A stretch of DNA of 58,439 bases from CAYQDR01 sp964416315 (GCA_964416315.1 CAYQDR010000013.1:1-58439), one strand, 5' to 3'. Positions 32,910-42,781 are shown, numbered from the stretch's first letter. Notes: generated by a model not told the origin, from the letters alone. A program made the numbers and translations.

Positions 32910-33405
32910 CTCACCAGCTCGGATACCCTGACCGGGGGCCAGTTCACCTGCATTCCGATCTGACGCGGTCGGGGCGTCCGGCTCGCGGTTGGAGGGGAGC
33001 GCGCCGAGCAACCCTTCGACCGCCGACTGCGAGTAGCGCGCCGCGGCCAGCCGCCGCCGGAGGGCCGCGATGGTCTCCGCGTCGCCGAGCCCGAGCATCG
33101 CCGCGATCTTCTCCCACGGGCGCCTGGCGCTGTCAACCCTTGACACCCGTTGCGCCGGCTGCCAGAGGACGCCACGCCATCGCGGCGATCCGGCGGCGCG
33201 GGTGCTGCCGCACATGCGGCGGCAGCGCCGCGGCCACATCGTCAACGTCGCCTCGATCGCCGGCCGCCATGTGAGCAAGTCTTCTCGGCGGCGAAATCAA
33301 CCGAAAAAACAGCCAGTTAGCTCCCACCCACTCCGATCGGGCCTCCGGTCGGGGTAGAATGACGGCTACCCGCTGCGGACACGAGGCCGGCAGGAGGAGA
33401 GTGCC
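32910..33405. pseudogene. Gene debris including a short-chain dehydrogenase fragment
   Basis: Plus-strand 33187-33276 encodes VLPHMRRQRRGHIVNVASIA, the helix and NVAS strand of a classical SDR; nothing else of the enzyme remains. On the minus strand, about 32985-33130 reads like part of a helical protein (LGLGDAETIAALRRRLAAAR), whose origin I cannot assign. No intact gene is visible here, so this appears to be a degraded junction downstream of the peptide system. Confidence 0.5.
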
Positions 33406-33777
33406 ATGGTCGAACTCAGGGTCGGGCCGCTCCGCGAAGTCGTCGACGTGGTCCGGCAGATCGTCACGGACTGGGACGCCTTCGTGCGGTCCGTGGAGCA
33501 GCTCGCCCGCGAGCACGAGCAGCTCCGCTCGCGCACCGAGTGGCTCGAGCGCCAGCTCAAGGAGCTCCAGGAGACCCACGAGCGCCTGCGCCGGGAGCAC
33601 GACGAGAGTGCTCAGGCCCTGACCGAGCTGCGGAACGCCCACCAGGGCCTCCTCCGCGAGCACGAGGAGTCCAGCCGCGCCCTGCACGAGCTCAGGGAGA
33701 AGCACGAGCAGCTCCAGCAGGACCGCCTCTACGCCGCTGACGAGCTGGAGGCTCTCCTCCGCCGCCTGAAGCCCTGA
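33406..33777 (+). CDS. Small coiled-coil protein
   Basis: The 123-residue protein has no signal peptide and almost continuous heptads from residue 25 to 120, with repeated blocks such as LKELQETHERLRREHDES, NAHQGLLREHEESSRALHEL and REKHEQLQQ. The spacing of the H-E/R-E-H units suggests internal duplication. A good ribosome site (GGAGGAGAG) precedes the ATG. No catalytic motif is present; it probably oligomerises as a structural or scaffold protein. It is independent of the importer that follows, with a 156-base gap. Confidence 0.75.
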   Translation: MVELRVGPLREVVDVVRQIVTDWDAFVRSVEQLAREHEQLRSRTEWLERQLKELQETHERLRREHDESAQALTELRNAHQGLLREHEESSRALHELREKHEQLQQDRLYAADELEALLRRLKP

Positions 33778-33933
33778 CCCGCGGCCCGCGCGCCGCGTGC
33801 CGCACCCGCCGGCCGCCCTTCCAACGCCGCGGGTCCGCCCACCTCCGGCCCGTTGACATGTCCCATCCCGCCGTGCGATGGTGCCCGGCGTCGGAGCCTC
33901 AGTCCGTGGACCCCTGCCAGATGGAGGAGAGCC

Positions 33934-35181
33934 ATGATCCCAATGCATCGGCGTGACGTGCTCAAGGCCGGGCTCGGCGCGGCGGCCGCCGCGGGGGCGC
34001 TCGGCTTCCCGGCGGTCCTGCGCGCCCAGGACGCGATCAAGGTCGGGCACCTCACCCCGCGGACGGGCTTCCTCGGCCCCCTCGGGGATTACGCCTACCG
34101 GGCGGCGCAGATGGCCGTGGACGAGGCGAACGCGGCGGGCGGCGTCCTCGGGCGGAAGGTCGAGCTGGTGAGCGAGGACACGCCGAACCCAGGCGTGGCC
34201 GTGACGAAGGCCCAGAAGCTGATCGAGCGCGACCGGGCGACGTTCCTCATCGGCGAGATCTCGAGCGCCTCGGGGCTTGCGATCAGTGAGGTCGCCCAGC
34301 GGGCGAAGCTCCTCTACCTCAACACCGGCTGGAACTCCGACGAGGGGCGGGGCGCGCGCTGCCAGCGCTATCTCTTCCACGTCGAGGGCTGCAACACGAT
34401 GTACACGAAGACGATCGGCCTCTGGCAGGCGCGGGAGGGGAAGATCAGGGGCGCGAAGTGGTACTTCCTCACCGCCGACTACGCCTTCGGGCACGACCTC
34501 TACCGCGTCTCCTCGAAGTTCCTCGGCGAGCAGGGCGGCGTGAACCTCGGGAACGACATGATCGCGACGGGGACCCTCGACTACTCCTCGTACATCCTGA
34601 AGCTTCGCCAGATCAAGCCGGACTTCGTGTACCTGAACCTCGCGGGGACCGACCAGACCACGTTCCTCAAGCAGTACAAGGAGTTCGGCGCGCCGTTCCC
34701 GCTGGCCGGCGGCGTCATGGACACCATCCCCTTCTGGGCGGCCGGGATCGACGCGCTGTCCGGCTACTGGCAGAGCCTCTGGTACCACGACCTCAAGGAG
34801 AAGGGCTCGCCCGAGTTCACGCAGCGCTTCGTCAGGCGGAACGCCAAGCCGCCGGACAACCAGGCGTGGGGCGAGTACGTCGGGATCCGCATCGCGCTCC
34901 AGGCGATCGCCGAGAGCAAGAGCACGGCGAGCGCCGACCTCGTCCGCCACCTCGAGAAGGGCGCCAAGTTCGACGTCCTGAAGGGGCGCGAGGCCTGGTT
35001 CCGCGACTGGGACCACCAGCTCCTCCAGACCATGTACGTCGTCAGGGTCAAGGACAAGGCCAGATCGAAGGACCAGTGGGACATCTTCGAGATCGTCGAG
35101 CCCGTGCCGCAGCCGGGCCAGTCGCTCGAGCTGATCCAGCCGACGAAGGCCGAGAACCCCTGCAACCTGCCGGCGATCTGA
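33934..35181 (+). CDS. HAAT-family ABC transporter substrate-binding protein
   Basis: The 415-residue periplasmic protein has a twin-arginine-like signal (HRRDVLKAGLGAAAAAGALG) with cleavage near VLRAQ. A Peripla_BP_6 domain follows: IKVGHLTPRTGFLGPLGDYA, VLGRKVELVSEDTPNPGVAV and YFLTADYAFGHD. The ATG at 33934 has GGAGGAGA 6 bases upstream. It is followed by a LivH-like permease and a fused LivM-LivG-LivF protein, making a second complete importer. The ligand is likely an amino acid, amide or aromatic acid and is not determinable here. Confidence 0.9.
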   Translation: MIPMHRRDVLKAGLGAAAAAGALGFPAVLRAQDAIKVGHLTPRTGFLGPLGDYAYRAAQMAVDEANAAGGVLGRKVELVSEDTPNPGVAVTKAQKLIERDRATFLIGEISSASGLAISEVAQRAKLLYLNTGWNSDEGRGARCQRYLFHVEGCNTMYTKTIGLWQAREGKIRGAKWYFLTADYAFGHDLYRVSSKFLGEQGGVNLGNDMIATGTLDYSSYILKLRQIKPDFVYLNLAGTDQTTFLKQYKEFGAPFPLAGGVMDTIPFWAAGIDALSGYWQSLWYHDLKEKGSPEFTQRFVRRNAKPPDNQAWGEYVGIRIALQAIAESKSTASADLVRHLEKGAKFDVLKGREAWFRDWDHQLLQTMYVVRVKDKARSKDQWDIFEIVEPVPQPGQSLELIQPTKAENPCNLPAI

Positions 35182-35215
35182 GGGGGTGACGGCAGCCGCC
35201 CCACCCTCACCCTGT

Positions 35216-35243
35216 CCCTCTCCCTCCCCCGGGAGGGAGAGGG
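35216..35243. repeat. CCCTCTCCCTCCC hairpin, copy 4
   Basis: The 13-bp arms CCCTCTCCCTCCC and GGGAGGGAGAGGG are separated by two bases. It lies in the gap between the binding protein and permease, and could also temper read-through. Confidence 0.8.
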
Positions 35244-35252
35244 AGTAGCGCG

Positions 35253-36143
35253 TTGCCGCCGGTCTCGGTTCCGATCCTTCTCGAGCACCTGGCCAACGGC
35301 CTGGTCGTCGGCGCCTACTACACGACCCTCGCCCTCGGCCTCTCGCTCATCTTCGGGCTCGGCGGGGTAATCAACCTCGCCCACGGCGCCTTCTACGCGC
35401 TCGGGGCGTACCTCGCCCTCGAGACCCAGCGCCTGGCCGGCTTCGGCGGGGCGCTCGTGCTCTCGCCGCTGCTCGTCGCCCTCATCGGGATGGCGATCGA
35501 GACCGCCTTCCTCCGGCGGCTCTACCGGGGCGACCCCCTCCTCGGCCTCCTCTTCACGTTCGGCCTCGCCATGGTGGGCGAGCAGGCCGTGCGGATCATC
35601 TGGGGCGCCTCCGGGCACCCCTTCCAGATTCCGGAGGCGCTCCGCGGCTTCGTCACGTTCGGGGACTTCGTCTACTCCCGCTACCGACTCGTCGTGATCG
35701 CGGTCACCGCCCTGGCGATCGTGGGGCTCTGGGTCGCCCTCGAGAAGACGCCGTGGGGGATGGTGGTCCGCGCCGGGACCCGCGACGCCGAGATGGTCCG
35801 CGCGCTCGGGATCAGCCTCCGCCCGTTCATGACGGCCGTCTTCGGCGTCGGCGTCGCGCTCGCGGGGCTCGCGGGCGCGCTCTCCGCGCCGCTCGCCGGC
35901 ATCTATCCCGCGATGGGAAACGAGATCGGGATCGCGGCATTCGTCGTCGTCGTGATCGGCGGGCTCGGGAGCTTCTGGGGTCCCGTCATCGCGGGGCTCC
36001 TGGTCGGGCTGATCCGCGCGGTCACGGTCCTCTTCTGGCCGCCGGCCGCCGAGGCCTCGATGTACGCCCTCATGGCCTTCGTGCTCCTCGTCCGCCCGCG
36101 CGGGCTCATGGGTGAGCGGTGGGTGGAGTTCGGAGCGCAGTGA
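35253..36143 (+). CDS. livH: Branched-chain amino-acid-type ABC permease (LivH-like), second system
   Basis: The 296-residue membrane permease has LSLIFGLGGVINLAHGAFYA near the start and AFVVVVIGGLGSFWGPVIAG near the end, both diagnostic of LivH. About eight membrane helices are predicted. The start is a TTG at 35253 directly after the hairpin repeat; no ATG/GTG occurs before the first helix. Its TGA overlaps the ATG of the fusion gene (TGATG). Confidence 0.88.
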   Translation: MPPVSVPILLEHLANGLVVGAYYTTLALGLSLIFGLGGVINLAHGAFYALGAYLALETQRLAGFGGALVLSPLLVALIGMAIETAFLRRLYRGDPLLGLLFTFGLAMVGEQAVRIIWGASGHPFQIPEALRGFVTFGDFVYSRYRLVVIAVTALAIVGLWVALEKTPWGMVVRAGTRDAEMVRALGISLRPFMTAVFGVGVALAGLAGALSAPLAGIYPAMGNEIGIAAFVVVVIGGLGSFWGPVIAGLLVGLIRAVTVLFWPPAAEASMYALMAFVLLVRPRGLMGERWVEFGAQ

Positions 36144-38749
36144 TGGCAGGCGAGACCCCCTCACCCCTACCCTCTCCCCCGGATCGGGGGAGAGAGAGCG
36201 ACGCCTCCCCGCTCCTCCTCTGGCGGCACCCGCTCACGCTCCTCGCCGCGGGGCTCCTCGTCCTCCCGCACGCGGTGGGCTGGTTCGGGACGACGGTCTC
36301 CGTCGCCTCCGAGATCGCCCTCTTCGCGCTGGTCGGCTTCGGTTACAACCTCCTCCTGGGTTACACGGGCCTCACCTCGTTCGGCCACGGTGCCTACTTC
36401 GGCCTCGCCGCGTATGCGATGGCGCTGACCCAGATCCACCTGGTCAAGGGACTGTGGACGCCCATCGCCGCCGGCGTCGCGACCGCGGCCCTCCTCGGCG
36501 CCGTCCTCGGCTTCCTCGTCCTCCGCCGCCGGGGCGTGTACTTCTCGCTCCTCACGCTCGCCTTCACCCAGATGTTCTTCTACATCGTCTACCGGTGGAC
36601 CGCGGTGACCGGCGGCGAGAGCGGGCTCGGGGGTGTGATCCGGCCGCCGCTCCTCGGCCTCGATCTCGGCAACCAGCGGACCTTCTACTGGCTCACCGCC
36701 GCGGTCGCCTTGGCCGGCGCCCTCCTCGCCTGGCGGATCGTCCACGCGCCGTTCGGCACGGTGCTCCAGGCGATTCGCGAGAACGAGCGGCGCGCGACGT
36801 TCGTCGGCTACGACGTCCAGCGCTACACCTGGGTGGCGTTCCTCCTCTCGACGACCATCGCCGGGCTCGCGGGGGCGCTCCACGCGCTGCTCAAGCAGTT
36901 CGTCTACGCGGACCTCGTCCACGTGACGATGTCCGGTGAGATCCTGGCGATGACGCTCGTCGGCGGGATGCGGCACTTCCTCGGCCCCGCGGTCGGCGCC
37001 GCGTTCTTCGTCCTCTTCCGGGAAGTCCTCACCTCCTACACCGAGAACTGGCTGCTCTACTTCGGCCTCCTGTTCATGGCCTTCATCCTGTTCTCCCCCG
37101 ACGGGATCCTGGGGGGCCTCGGGCGGCTCGCCGCGCCCTTCCGGCGAGAGGCGGAGGCCCTGGCCGCGATGGCGGCGCGCGCCGCGCCGCGGCCCCAGCC
37201 CGACGGGCTCGCGGGCCCGGCCATGGCGAGCCGCGGCGAGGTGCTGGTCGAGGCCCACGGCGTGACGAAGCGCTTCGGGGGCCTCGCGGCCGTGGATTGC
37301 GTGGACCTCGAGATCCGCGCCGGCGAGCTCCGCGCCTTGATCGGCCCGAACGGCGCCGGCAAGACGACGCTCTTCAACCTCCTGTCGGGCCTCTTCCCCC
37401 CCGACGCCGGCGTGGTGCGCTTCCGCGGGGAAACGATCACCGGATTCCCGCCCCACCGCGTGGTGGCGCGGGGCATCTCGCGCTCGTTCCAGATCCTGAC
37501 GATCTTCCGCGAGCGTACGGTCTTCGAGAACGTCCGGCTCGCCGTCCAGGCGCGGCACCCGGCGCGCCGGGCGCTCTGGCGCGCGGCGGCCGCGTTCGGC
37601 GCGATCCAGGCCGAGACACGGGAGCTGGTCCGCCAGATCGGCCTCGAGGGTCTGGAGGGGGCGACCGCGTCGAGCCTCTCGTACGGCGGCCAGCGCCTGC
37701 TCGAGATCGGGATCGCGCTGGCGACGCGCCCGGTGGTGCTGCTGCTGGACGAGCCGCTGGCCGGGCTCTCCCCGGCCGAGCGCGAGCGCGTCGCCGGGTT
37801 CATCAAGGCCCTCGCCCGGTCGGTCACCATCGTCCTGATCGAACACGACATCGACCGGGTCCTCGCGCTCTCGGACCGGATCACCGTGCTCCACTCGGGT
37901 CGCGTCATCGCCGACGGGCCGCCCGCCGCGATCCAGGCCGACCCCGAGGTGCGCGCAGCCTACCTCGGCCGGCGCGAGGGCCGGCCGCCCCGCATCGAGG
38001 CTCGGGCCGCGCCGGCGCGCACGGAGGCCGGCGCCGCGGCGCCCGAGCCGCTCCTGGCCCTGGAGCGGGTGGACACCTACTACGGCCAGAGCCACATCCT
38101 CCACGAGGTCTCGCTCGAGGTCCGGCCGGGCGAGGTCGTCGCCCTCCTCGGCCGGAACGGCGCGGGGAAGACGGCGACGCTCAACACGATCATGGGGCTC
38201 CGGCCGCCGCGCCGCGGCCGCATCCGCTTCCACGGCCACGAGATCGCGGGCGAGCCGCCGGAGCGGATCGGGCGGCTCGGGATCGGGCTCGCGCCCCAGG
38301 GGCGGCGGATCTTCCCCAACCTGACGGTCGCCGACAACCTGCGCCTGGCGCGTCTGGCGCGCCGGGACGGGGCGGGTGTCGACGACGTCGAGCGGATCGT
38401 CGAGCGCTTCCCGAAGCTCCACGCCCGCTGGCGCGCCCGCGCCGAGACGCTCTCGGGCGGGGAGCTCCAGATGCTGGCCATCGCGCGCGCGCTCGTCGGC
38501 GACGTCCGGCTCCTGATCCTGGACGAGCCGTTCGAGGGCCTGGCGCCGGCGATCGTCGAGGACGTCTACGCGACGGTCGCCGGGCTGCGCGGGACGACGG
38601 CGATCCTGCTGGTCGAGCACAACCTGGACCTCGCCCTCGCGCTCGCCGACCGCGTCTACGTGCTCGACCGCGGCGCCGTAACCCACACGGGGCCAGCGCG
38701 CGAGCTGCTCGGGGACCTCGAGCTCCGCGCCCGCGTCCTCTGGTTCTGA
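36143..38749 (+). CDS. Fused LivM-LivG-LivF protein (permease plus two ATPases)
   Basis: A single 868-residue frame carries three normally separate subunits. Residues about 25-335 are a LivM permease (GYNLLLGYTGLTSFGHGAYF; AIRENERRATFVGYDV). About 365-610 is a LivG ATPase (Walker A 401-408, SYGGQRLLEIGIAL, VVLLLDEPLAGLS). About 635-868 is a LivF ATPase (Walker A from 670, LSGGELQMLAIARAL, LLILDEPFEGLAP, VEHN). Ala/Pro/Arg-rich linkers join them, and no stop or frameshift is seen. The permease N-terminus is extended by TPSPLPSPPDRGRES, encoded by hairpin repeat copy 5. It should work with the LivH-like protein. Confidence 0.9.
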   Translation: MAGETPSPLPSPPDRGRESDASPLLLWRHPLTLLAAGLLVLPHAVGWFGTTVSVASEIALFALVGFGYNLLLGYTGLTSFGHGAYFGLAAYAMALTQIHLVKGLWTPIAAGVATAALLGAVLGFLVLRRRGVYFSLLTLAFTQMFFYIVYRWTAVTGGESGLGGVIRPPLLGLDLGNQRTFYWLTAAVALAGALLAWRIVHAPFGTVLQAIRENERRATFVGYDVQRYTWVAFLLSTTIAGLAGALHALLKQFVYADLVHVTMSGEILAMTLVGGMRHFLGPAVGAAFFVLFREVLTSYTENWLLYFGLLFMAFILFSPDGILGGLGRLAAPFRREAEALAAMAARAAPRPQPDGLAGPAMASRGEVLVEAHGVTKRFGGLAAVDCVDLEIRAGELRALIGPNGAGKTTLFNLLSGLFPPDAGVVRFRGETITGFPPHRVVARGISRSFQILTIFRERTVFENVRLAVQARHPARRALWRAAAAFGAIQAETRELVRQIGLEGLEGATASSLSYGGQRLLEIGIALATRPVVLLLDEPLAGLSPAERERVAGFIKALARSVTIVLIEHDIDRVLALSDRITVLHSGRVIADGPPAAIQADPEVRAAYLGRREGRPPRIEARAAPARTEAGAAAPEPLLALERVDTYYGQSHILHEVSLEVRPGEVVALLGRNGAGKTATLNTIMGLRPPRRGRIRFHGHEIAGEPPERIGRLGIGLAPQGRRIFPNLTVADNLRLARLARRDGAGVDDVERIVERFPKLHARWRARAETLSGGELQMLAIARALVGDVRLLILDEPFEGLAPAIVEDVYATVAGLRGTTAILLVEHNLDLALALADRVYVLDRGAVTHTGPARELLGDLELRARVLWF
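36157..36196. repeat. CCCTCTCCCC hairpin, copy 5, inside coding sequence
   Basis: CCCCTCACCCC followed by CTCTCCCCC/GGGGGAGAG. It lies within the first 18 codons of the LivM-LivG-LivF gene and is translated as a Pro/Ser-rich N-terminal tail. Confidence 0.8.
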
Positions 38750-38813
38750 GCCGGGCGCGGAAATCCCCCGAGATCGTCACACGGACCCGCCGATGGGCTG
38801 ACGAGGCTCCGGC

Positions 38814-41240
38814 TCAGCTCCGGACGCGCTCCCCTTTCGGGTCCCAGAGAGGCTCGGCCGAGACCCGGCCCGCGATCCAGTCGCCGAAGACCTCGACGGC
38901 GATCGCCGTCCCCGGCGCCGCCAGCTCCACCGGCAGGTACGCGTAGGCGATGCTGAGGCCGACCGAGTAGCCGAAGCCGCCGCTCGTCACGCGGCCGACG
39001 ATCCGGTCGTCCGCGCGGACGGGCTCGCCGCCCAGCGCGATCGCGAGCGGGTCGGCGAGCGTGAGACAGCAGAGCCTCCGCCGGAGCCCCTCGGCTTTCT
39101 GTCGAGCCAGCGCCTCCCGTCCGATGAACTCGCCCTTGCCGAGCTTGACGGCGAATCCCAGCCCGGCCTCGTAGGGCGTGTCGTCGGGCGTGATGTCGGC
39201 GCTCCAGTAGCGGTAGCCCTTCTCGAGGCGGAGGGAGTCGATCGAGCGGTAGCCGGCTGCCACGATCCCGTGGGCCTGGCCCGCCGCCCAGAGCGTGTCC
39301 CAGAGCTCCAGCCCGTACTCCATCGGCGTGTAGATCTCCCAGCCGAGCTCACCCACGTACGTCACACGGACCGCGAGGACGGGCGCCCGGCCGATGGCAA
39401 TCTCCTGCGCCGTCATGTACGGGAACGCGGCGTTCGAGAGGTCGGCGTCGGTCGCGTCCTGGAGGATGTCGCGCGCCCGAGGGCCGAAGAGGCCGACGCA
39501 GGCATAGGCGCCGGTCAGGTCGGCGAGGTGGACGGAGCCGTCGCGCGGGAGGTGCTTCGCGACCCAGCCGCGGTCGTGGGTGCCGAACGCGGAGCCCGTG
39601 ACGATCCGGAAGCAGTCGGGCCCGAGGCGGGTCACCGTGAAGTCGCACTCGATCCCACCCCGGGAGTTCAGCATCGAGGTGTAGGTCACGGAGCCCACGG
39701 GCTTGTCCACGTCGTTGTCGGTCAGCCGCTGGAGGAGCGCGAGAGCGCCGGGGCCCGTCACCTCGAACTTGGCGAACGAGGTCTCGTCGAAGAGACCGGC
39801 CCGCTCCCGCGCCCCCAGGTGCTCGGCCTCGATGGCGGGGGACCAGAAGCGGCCGGCGAAGCCGCGCGGCCGCCGCGCCTCGTCGCCGGCGCGCGCGTTC
39901 GCCTCGAACCAGTTCGGGCGCTCCCAGCTCGCCTTCTCGCCGAAGACCGCCTCCAGCTCGCGGAGGCGCGGGTAGATCGGGGAGAGCCGGAGGCCGCGGC
40001 CCGCCTCCCGCTCCTGGTTCGGGTAGCGGATGTCGTAGTAGGTCCCGTAGATCTCGCGGGCGCGTTCGGCCGTGAGCCGCCGCGACCGGTACTGCGCGCC
40101 GAAGCGGCGGAGGTCCATGTGCCAGAGGTCCAGGCCCGGGTCGCCGTCCACGATCCAGTTGGCCAGGATCCGGCCGGCCCCGCCCGCCCCGGCGATCCCG
40201 TGGGCACAGAACCCCGCGGCGACGAAAAAACCCCGGACCTCCGGCGCCTCGCCGAGGATGAACTCGCCGTCGGGCGTGAACGCCTCGGGGCCGTGGACGA
40301 GCCGGACGACCTCCGCGTGGGCCAGCGCCGGGATGCGCCGGACCGCGTTCTCCATGAGCGGCGCGAACTGCTCCCAGTCGGGCGGCAGCAGCCGGTTGTT
40401 GAAGTCCGACGGGATCCCGTCGAGCCCCCAGACGACCGGGTTCCGCTCCCACCCGCCGACGACCAGGCCGCCGACCTCCTCGCGGAAGTAGTCGAGGAGG
40501 TCCGGGTCGCGCGTGACCGGCATGCGCGGGTGGACACCCTCGATCGGCTTGGTCGTGAGGTACTGGTGGCGGACCGGCACGACCGGGATCGTCACGCCGA
40601 CCATGCGCCCGACCTCGTGGGCCCAGATCCCCGCCGCGTTGACGACGGTCTCGGTCCGGATCGGACCCGCCGTCGTCTGGACCTCGTGGACGCGGCCGTC
40701 CTCGACGGTGATCCCGGTCACGCAAACGCCCGTCCGGATCGAGGCGCCGCGCCGCCGGGCCCCCTCGGCAAGCGCGGCCGCGAGGCCGCCCGGATCGAGG
40801 TGGCCGTCGGTCGGGAGGTACGCCGCGCCGTGGAGCCCCTCGGCCGTGAGGACCGGGAAGAGCTTCTGCGCCTCCTCGGCGCTCACGATCTCGAGCGGGA
40901 GCGCGAACGTCTTCGCCCAGCCGGCCTGGCGGCGGAGCTCGGCCAGCCGCTCGGCGGACGAGGCGAGGCGCAGGCTCCCCACCTCGTGCCAGCCGGGATC
41001 GCGCCCGGTCTCCGCGCGGAGCTGCCGGTACAGCTCCACGCTCATCATCATCAGGCGCGTCAGCGCCACCGACCCGCGGAGCTGGCCGACGAGGCCGGCC
41101 GCGTGGAAGGTCGAGCCGCTGGTGAGCTCCGCCCGCTCGAGGAGGACGACGTCGCGCCAGCCGCGCGCCGCGAGGTGGTAGGCGACGCTGCACCCGGCGA
41201 CCCCGCCCCCGATGACGACCGCCCGCGCGTGCTCCGTCAC
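38814..41240 (-). CDS. Sarcosine/dimethylglycine dehydrogenase-type flavoprotein (DAO plus GcvT domains)
   Basis: The 808-residue enzyme has an N-terminal FAD-binding DAO domain (VVIGGGVAGCSVAYHLA) with STFHAAGLVG, where this family attaches FAD covalently to His. The C-terminal half is an aminomethyltransferase (GcvT) domain that captures formaldehyde on tetrahydrofolate (SVTYTSMLNSRGGIECDFTV, YVGELGWEIYTP, EAGLGFAVKLGKGEFIGREAL). Such enzymes oxidatively demethylate N-methylated amino acids such as dimethylglycine or sarcosine. The length is normal. It converges with the fused importer gene, and its exact substrate is open. Confidence 0.88.
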   Translation of the reverse strand: MTEHARAVVIGGGVAGCSVAYHLAARGWRDVVLLERAELTSGSTFHAAGLVGQLRGSVALTRLMMMSVELYRQLRAETGRDPGWHEVGSLRLASSAERLAELRRQAGWAKTFALPLEIVSAEEAQKLFPVLTAEGLHGAAYLPTDGHLDPGGLAAALAEGARRRGASIRTGVCVTGITVEDGRVHEVQTTAGPIRTETVVNAAGIWAHEVGRMVGVTIPVVPVRHQYLTTKPIEGVHPRMPVTRDPDLLDYFREEVGGLVVGGWERNPVVWGLDGIPSDFNNRLLPPDWEQFAPLMENAVRRIPALAHAEVVRLVHGPEAFTPDGEFILGEAPEVRGFFVAAGFCAHGIAGAGGAGRILANWIVDGDPGLDLWHMDLRRFGAQYRSRRLTAERAREIYGTYYDIRYPNQEREAGRGLRLSPIYPRLRELEAVFGEKASWERPNWFEANARAGDEARRPRGFAGRFWSPAIEAEHLGARERAGLFDETSFAKFEVTGPGALALLQRLTDNDVDKPVGSVTYTSMLNSRGGIECDFTVTRLGPDCFRIVTGSAFGTHDRGWVAKHLPRDGSVHLADLTGAYACVGLFGPRARDILQDATDADLSNAAFPYMTAQEIAIGRAPVLAVRVTYVGELGWEIYTPMEYGLELWDTLWAAGQAHGIVAAGYRSIDSLRLEKGYRYWSADITPDDTPYEAGLGFAVKLGKGEFIGREALARQKAEGLRRRLCCLTLADPLAIALGGEPVRADDRIVGRVTSGGFGYSVGLSIAYAYLPVELAAPGTAIAVEVFGDWIAGRVSAEPLWDPKGERVRS

Positions 41241-41348
41241 GGCGCCCTATCCTACTCCCGGGCGCGCCGGGGATCACGCGCGTTCGTCAGCGTGGCGTGC
41301 TGGCTCGAGTATCCGATCGACGTAGTTCCCGCCAGACCGCCCGCCGCA

Positions 41349-41354
41349 TATAAT
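41349..41354 (+). promoter_or_regulatory. Consensus -10 box upstream of the FAD oxidoreductase
   Basis: A perfect TATAAT, rare in DNA of this composition, 26 bases before the ATG at 41381. The -35 region (TTCCCG) is weak, so an activator may be needed. Confidence 0.5.
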
Positions 41355-41380
41355 CCGGGCGGCACGAGCCGCTGCAGACG

Positions 41381-42781
41381 ATGATGGCGAGCGGGGACCC
41401 TGATCGGCGATACGACGTCGTGGTCGTGGGCGCAGGCATCGCCGGCCTCGCGGCGGCCTGGGCGCTTCGTGACAGGGACGTCCTCGTGCTCGAGGCGGAC
41501 GACCGGGTCGGTGGGCGCATCCGTTCGGAGCCGCGCGGCCCGGTGTGGCTCAACTTCGGCGCCCATGTCTTCGCCGGTCCGGACTCGTCGGCCGGTCGAC
41601 TGATGGCCGCCGCGGGCGTCGAGGCGGTCGCCGTCCCGGGGCGACTCGCGGCGATCGCGCTGAACGGGCGGATCGTCGCGCGCGGGCCGGTCGAGACGTT
41701 CCCGTTCCGTCTGCCGATGTCCCTGGATGCCCGCCTCGCGCTGATCCGCGCGGGCGTGAAGCTGCGGCTCGCGGTCCGGAAGTATGCGGCCATCGCCGCC
41801 CCGCGCACGGGCGAGGACCCGGCGGCGCGCCAGGCGCGGATGTTGGCGTTCCTCGACGACCGTCCCTTCACCGAGTTCGCCGGTCGGCTGCCCGAGGACG
41901 TCGACGCCATCTTCCGCGCGACGCTGACACGCTCGTCCGGGGATCCCGAGGAGCTCGCGGCCGGCTATGGCGTCGGTTACTTCCATCTCGTCTGGAACCG
42001 CGACGCGGGGCTCTCGCGGAACGTCCTCGGCGGCTCGAGCGCGCTGACTCACGCGCTCGCGGCGTCCCTCCACGGTCGGCTCCTCACGCGCGCGCGCGTC
42101 ACCTCCGTCGCCCACGTGGGAAACGGCGTGCGCCTCCGGTACCTGTCCGACGGACGGGAGCATCAGGCCCTCGCCCGAGCCGCCGTCGTCGCCACGCCGG
42201 CGTACGTGACGCGCGCCATCGTCGACGACCTACCGGCCGACACCGCCGAGGCGCTGACGGCGATCCCCTACGGCCCCTACGTCGTGGCCGGCATCCTGAC
42301 CGGCGAGCGCGCGCCGATGCCCTGGGACGGGCTCTACGCGCTCGCGACGCCCAAGCGCTCCTTCAACATGCTCTTCAACATGGCGAACGTCCTGCGAGCC
42401 CCGGATCGCCCGCGACAGCCGGGCGGCAGCCTCATGGTGTACGCGGGGGCCGGGTTCGCGCGGCGGCTGCTCGACCTCGACGACGGCGCCATCACCGCAC
42501 GCTACCTCGCCGACCTCCACGATCTCTACCCGGAGGCGCGTGGCATCGTCGAGGAGGTGGTGATCCAGCGCTGGGAGCGCGGCCTGCCCTACCCCCGCCC
42601 CGGGCGGAGCCGGCTGCAGCCGGCCCTGACCCGGCCGCTCGACCCCATCTACCTGGCCGGCGACTATCTCGGCACGTGGTACACCGAGACGGCCGTCCAG
42701 ACCGCGTTCGCCGCGGCCGGGAAAATCCGCGCGCTGCTCGACTCGCCTCCCACGCGTGCCACCGGCGCGGCTGGCGGGTGA
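41381..42781 (+). CDS. FAD-dependent amine oxidase/protoporphyrinogen oxidase-like protein
   Basis: The 466-residue flavoprotein starts with the dinucleotide motif VVVVGAGIAGLAAAWAL and the second FAD block LEADDRVGGRI. The C-terminal motif PIYLAGDYLGTWYTETAV binds FAD again. The layout fits the HemY/phytoene desaturase/monoamine oxidase superfamily. There is no cytochrome or haem gene nearby, so naming it HemY would be speculative. It stands alone on the plus strand with its own -10 box, between two minus-strand blocks. Confidence 0.78.
   Translation: MMASGDPDRRYDVVVVGAGIAGLAAAWALRDRDVLVLEADDRVGGRIRSEPRGPVWLNFGAHVFAGPDSSAGRLMAAAGVEAVAVPGRLAAIALNGRIVARGPVETFPFRLPMSLDARLALIRAGVKLRLAVRKYAAIAAPRTGEDPAARQARMLAFLDDRPFTEFAGRLPEDVDAIFRATLTRSSGDPEELAAGYGVGYFHLVWNRDAGLSRNVLGGSSALTHALAASLHGRLLTRARVTSVAHVGNGVRLRYLSDGREHQALARAAVVATPAYVTRAIVDDLPADTAEALTAIPYGPYVVAGILTGERAPMPWDGLYALATPKRSFNMLFNMANVLRAPDRPRQPGGSLMVYAGAGFARRLLDLDDGAITARYLADLHDLYPEARGIVEEVVIQRWERGLPYPRPGRSRLQPALTRPLDPIYLAGDYLGTWYTETAVQTAFAAAGKIRALLDSPPTRATGAAGG

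Noticed and set aside
36167..38686. A long minus-strand frame opposite the Liv fusion
   Set aside because: Low-complexity Arg/Glu/Asp-rich shadow; the plus strand has complete transporter motifs.
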